Of a stretch of 5,550 nt of DNA, positions 5,144 to 5,550 are shown piece by piece. The notes beneath the pieces are model-generated. The model was not told the DNA's origin, searched no databases, and saw only the letters and a list, made by a program, of their open reading frames with translations. How positions within the stretch are numbered: the stretch's first letter is position 1; each line of letters opens with the position of its first letter. Source of the stretch: Desulfobacterales bacterium (GTDB lineage Bacteria; Desulfobacterota; Desulfobacteria; Desulfobacterales; C00003060); the NCBI GenBank assembly GCA_030616425.1, contig JAUWXJ010000154.1:1-5550 (forward strand), in the 5' to 3' direction. Made by a program: the position numbers and the translations under genes.

Positions 5144-5550
5144 TCATTCACCGATAATCTTCACCAGCACCCTCTTTTTCCTTCGACCATCAAACTCGCC
5201 GTAGAAGATCTGTTCCCAAGTACCGAAATCGAGCCTTCCGTCCGTGACCGCAACGACTACCTCCCGGCCCATGATCTGGCGCTTCATGTGGGCATCTGCA
5301 TTGTCCTCGCCGACATTGTGACGATACTGGGAGACCGGTTCATGAGGGGCAAGTTTTTCGAGCCACACATCATAGTCGTGGTGAAGCCCTGGTTCGTCGT
5401 CGTTTATAAATACGGAAGCTGTTATATGCATGGCATTCACAAGCACAAGCCCATCCTTTACACCACTTTCTCTGAGGCATTCTTCAACCTGGGGGGTAAT
5501 ATTGATCAAGGCTCGACGGCTTGGTACCTTAAACCATAACTCTTTTCTAT
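5144..5550 (-). CDS. yjbQ: YjbQ / UPF0047 family protein, 5' end cut by the window
   Basis: The frame stays open to the edge; 134 residues are visible against about 138 in E. coli YjbQ, so only a handful are missing. A TTG at 5509 could be taken as a start, but the upstream codons spell KELWFKVPSRRA, which fits the family N-terminus, so the real start lies beyond the window. Core signatures are MHITASVFIND, HHDYDVWLEKLAPH, YRHNVGEDNADAH, TDGRLDFGTWEQ and FYGEFDGRRKKR. The conserved His residues of these motifs form the putative metal or ligand site. E. coli YjbQ has weak thiamine-phosphate synthase activity and can replace ThiE when overproduced; its main role is unresolved. The loop reads HNVGEDNADAH, which may be one residue shorter than the HNxTGEDNADAH form I recall. 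No thiamine genes lie nearby. Confidence 0.92.
   Translation of the reverse strand, partial: RKELWFKVPSRRALINITPQVEECLRESGVKDGLVLVNAMHITASVFINDDEPGLHHDYDVWLEKLAPHEPVSQYRHNVGEDNADAHMKRQIMGREVVVAVTDGRLDFGTWEQIFYGEFDGRRKKRVLVKIIGE

Noticed and set aside
5144..5509. YjbQ as a complete 121-residue protein starting at TTG 5509
   Set aside because: The frame continues upstream to the window edge and spells the conserved family N-terminus, so the TTG is internal and the gene is partial.

Overview
This 5.55 kb bacterial window has all recognisable genes on the minus strand, so transcription runs from right to left. The mixed base composition, the SixA variant with a QHG signature, and the wording of the YjbQ protein resemble genes I associate with Desulfobacterota (former Deltaproteobacteria). 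That taxonomic guess comes from protein style only and was not tested.

From right to left: (1) 5144-5550, a YjbQ/UPF0047 gene. Its reading frame stays open to the window edge and carries the usual family N-terminus, so only a few codons are missing. A strong GC-rich hairpin (5098-5124) follows its stop. (2) 3626-4912, a c-di-GMP-binding-type PilZ domain fused to about 300 residues of unrecognised, mostly helical sequence. It has its own candidate promoter (TTGACA-17-TATTTA) and a good intrinsic terminator (3503-3535). The gene is visibly richer in AT than its neighbours. (3) An apparent three-gene operon: a SixA-type phosphohistidine phosphatase (2823-3311), an alpha/beta hydrolase (2025-2822) whose ATG directly follows the sixA TAG, and a 603-residue protein (170-1981) ending in a LOG / 'lysine decarboxylase-like' nucleotide-binding domain behind a large N-terminal region I do not recognise. 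(4) 1-169, the downstream edge, with nested short inverted repeats and possibly the first codons of a further minus-strand gene.

Initiation signals change several starts. The LOG-domain gene best starts at GTG 1981, seven bases after GGAGG. The PilZ gene best starts at ATG 4912 rather than an upstream TTG. SixA has an unusually long Shine-Dalgarno match. A degenerate heptanucleotide tandem repeat (2002-2036) lies between the hydrolase and the LOG-domain gene and supplies the last residues and stop codon of the hydrolase.

The least familiar parts are the N-terminal three-fifths of the LOG-domain protein and the C-terminal two-thirds of the PilZ protein. The sixA-hydrolase-LOG operon is a phosphatase, a hydrolase and a putative nucleotide-binding or nucleotide-cleaving enzyme produced together. 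A shared pathway is inference from gene order only. I see no CRISPR array, tRNA, rRNA, transposase or phage gene.
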